64,000 nucleotides of DNA from Symbiodinium natans (lineage: Eukaryota; Sar; Dinophyceae; Suessiales; Symbiodiniaceae): assembly GCA_905221605.1 (NCBI GenBank), contig CAJNDS010000813.1, positions 250,001 to 314,000 on the forward strand, read 5' to 3'. Every line of letters starts with the position of its first letter. Position 1 is the stretch's first letter. Shown piece after piece: positions 63,772 to 64,000 of this stretch. The notes beneath the pieces were generated by a model that was given only the letters and a program-made list of their open reading frames with translations, had not been told where the DNA came from and searched no databases. The position numbers and the translations under genes are program-made.

Positions 63772-64000
63772 CGACAATCGTTCTGAAAGACGAGTGAGAA
63801 AGATACAGGAGCCCGAAAGCGCACAAGACCACTTGCCATGCAACTGCCGTAGGTTCCGAATTCAACTGGCGAGGCTTACGTCTTCGACACAACATCCAAA
63901 ACATCCGAAGAAGAAGTTTGAAAACGGGCACCGGAAGGGCCCCACCAAAGGATTTGCTTTAGTGTCCCACCCAGTAAGTCTCATGAGGAAGCAAGATTAA

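Noticed and set aside
63443-63931. 162-codon minus-strand frame
   Set aside because: It mirrors an open + frame and has no domain. The direction cannot be decided.

Overview
This window looks like nuclear DNA of a dinoflagellate, most likely a Symbiodiniaceae-type alga. I infer this from the gene types and splice signals, not from a database match. The recognisable coding sequence is broken into exons of about 20 to 600 bases. Several introns begin GC or GA instead of GT and usually carry a G just after the acceptor AG. Microsatellites, purine or pyrimidine tracts and TTTAGGG-like repeats are common. Pentatricopeptide repeats (PPRs) with SACEK/AACEK-type helices, an EF-hand voltage-gated channel and a CCxPxC-repeat protein are all typical of these algae. 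I see no bacterial operons, tRNA, rRNA or CRISPR.

Layout. A small RING-finger gene lies at 1.2-1.9 kb. From 2 to 10.8 kb there is mostly repeat-rich DNA with a few exon-like pieces. A multi-exon PPR gene runs from 10.8 to 14.55 kb and has a clear last intron. From 14.5 to 22.4 kb there are unrecognised short ORFs and a G-rich tandem repeat. A single-domain voltage-gated cation channel spans 22.44-29.43 kb. S1-S6, the S4 sensor, the P-loop and two EF-hands can be read exon by exon, and its introns hold a TAG-repeat tract of about 700 bp and a TTTAGGG-like satellite. Unknown exons follow at 30.2-31.3 kb.

The first exons of a protein-L-isoaspartate O-methyltransferase (PIMT)-like gene lie at 32.9-35.43 kb. 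The matching last exons appear only at 59.96-60.67 kb. The 24.5 kb between them holds a cysteine-rich CCxPxC-repeat gene (about 37.6-44.8 kb), unknown exon clusters at 35.9-36.5, 47.8-48.8 and 49.9-52.12 kb, and repeats. Further unrecognised exon-like ORFs lie at 60.8, 62.4-63.1 and 63.2-63.8 kb.

Every gene I can identify reads on the + strand, as expected of dinoflagellate unidirectional gene clusters. The genes do not form an obvious pathway: there is a candidate ubiquitin ligase, an organelle RNA-binding PPR protein, a Ca-regulated channel, a methyltransferase-like protein and a probable extracellular cysteine-rich protein. Exon models were read by eye. Boundaries that I give to the base are those where phase and splice signals agree. 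Others are approximate.
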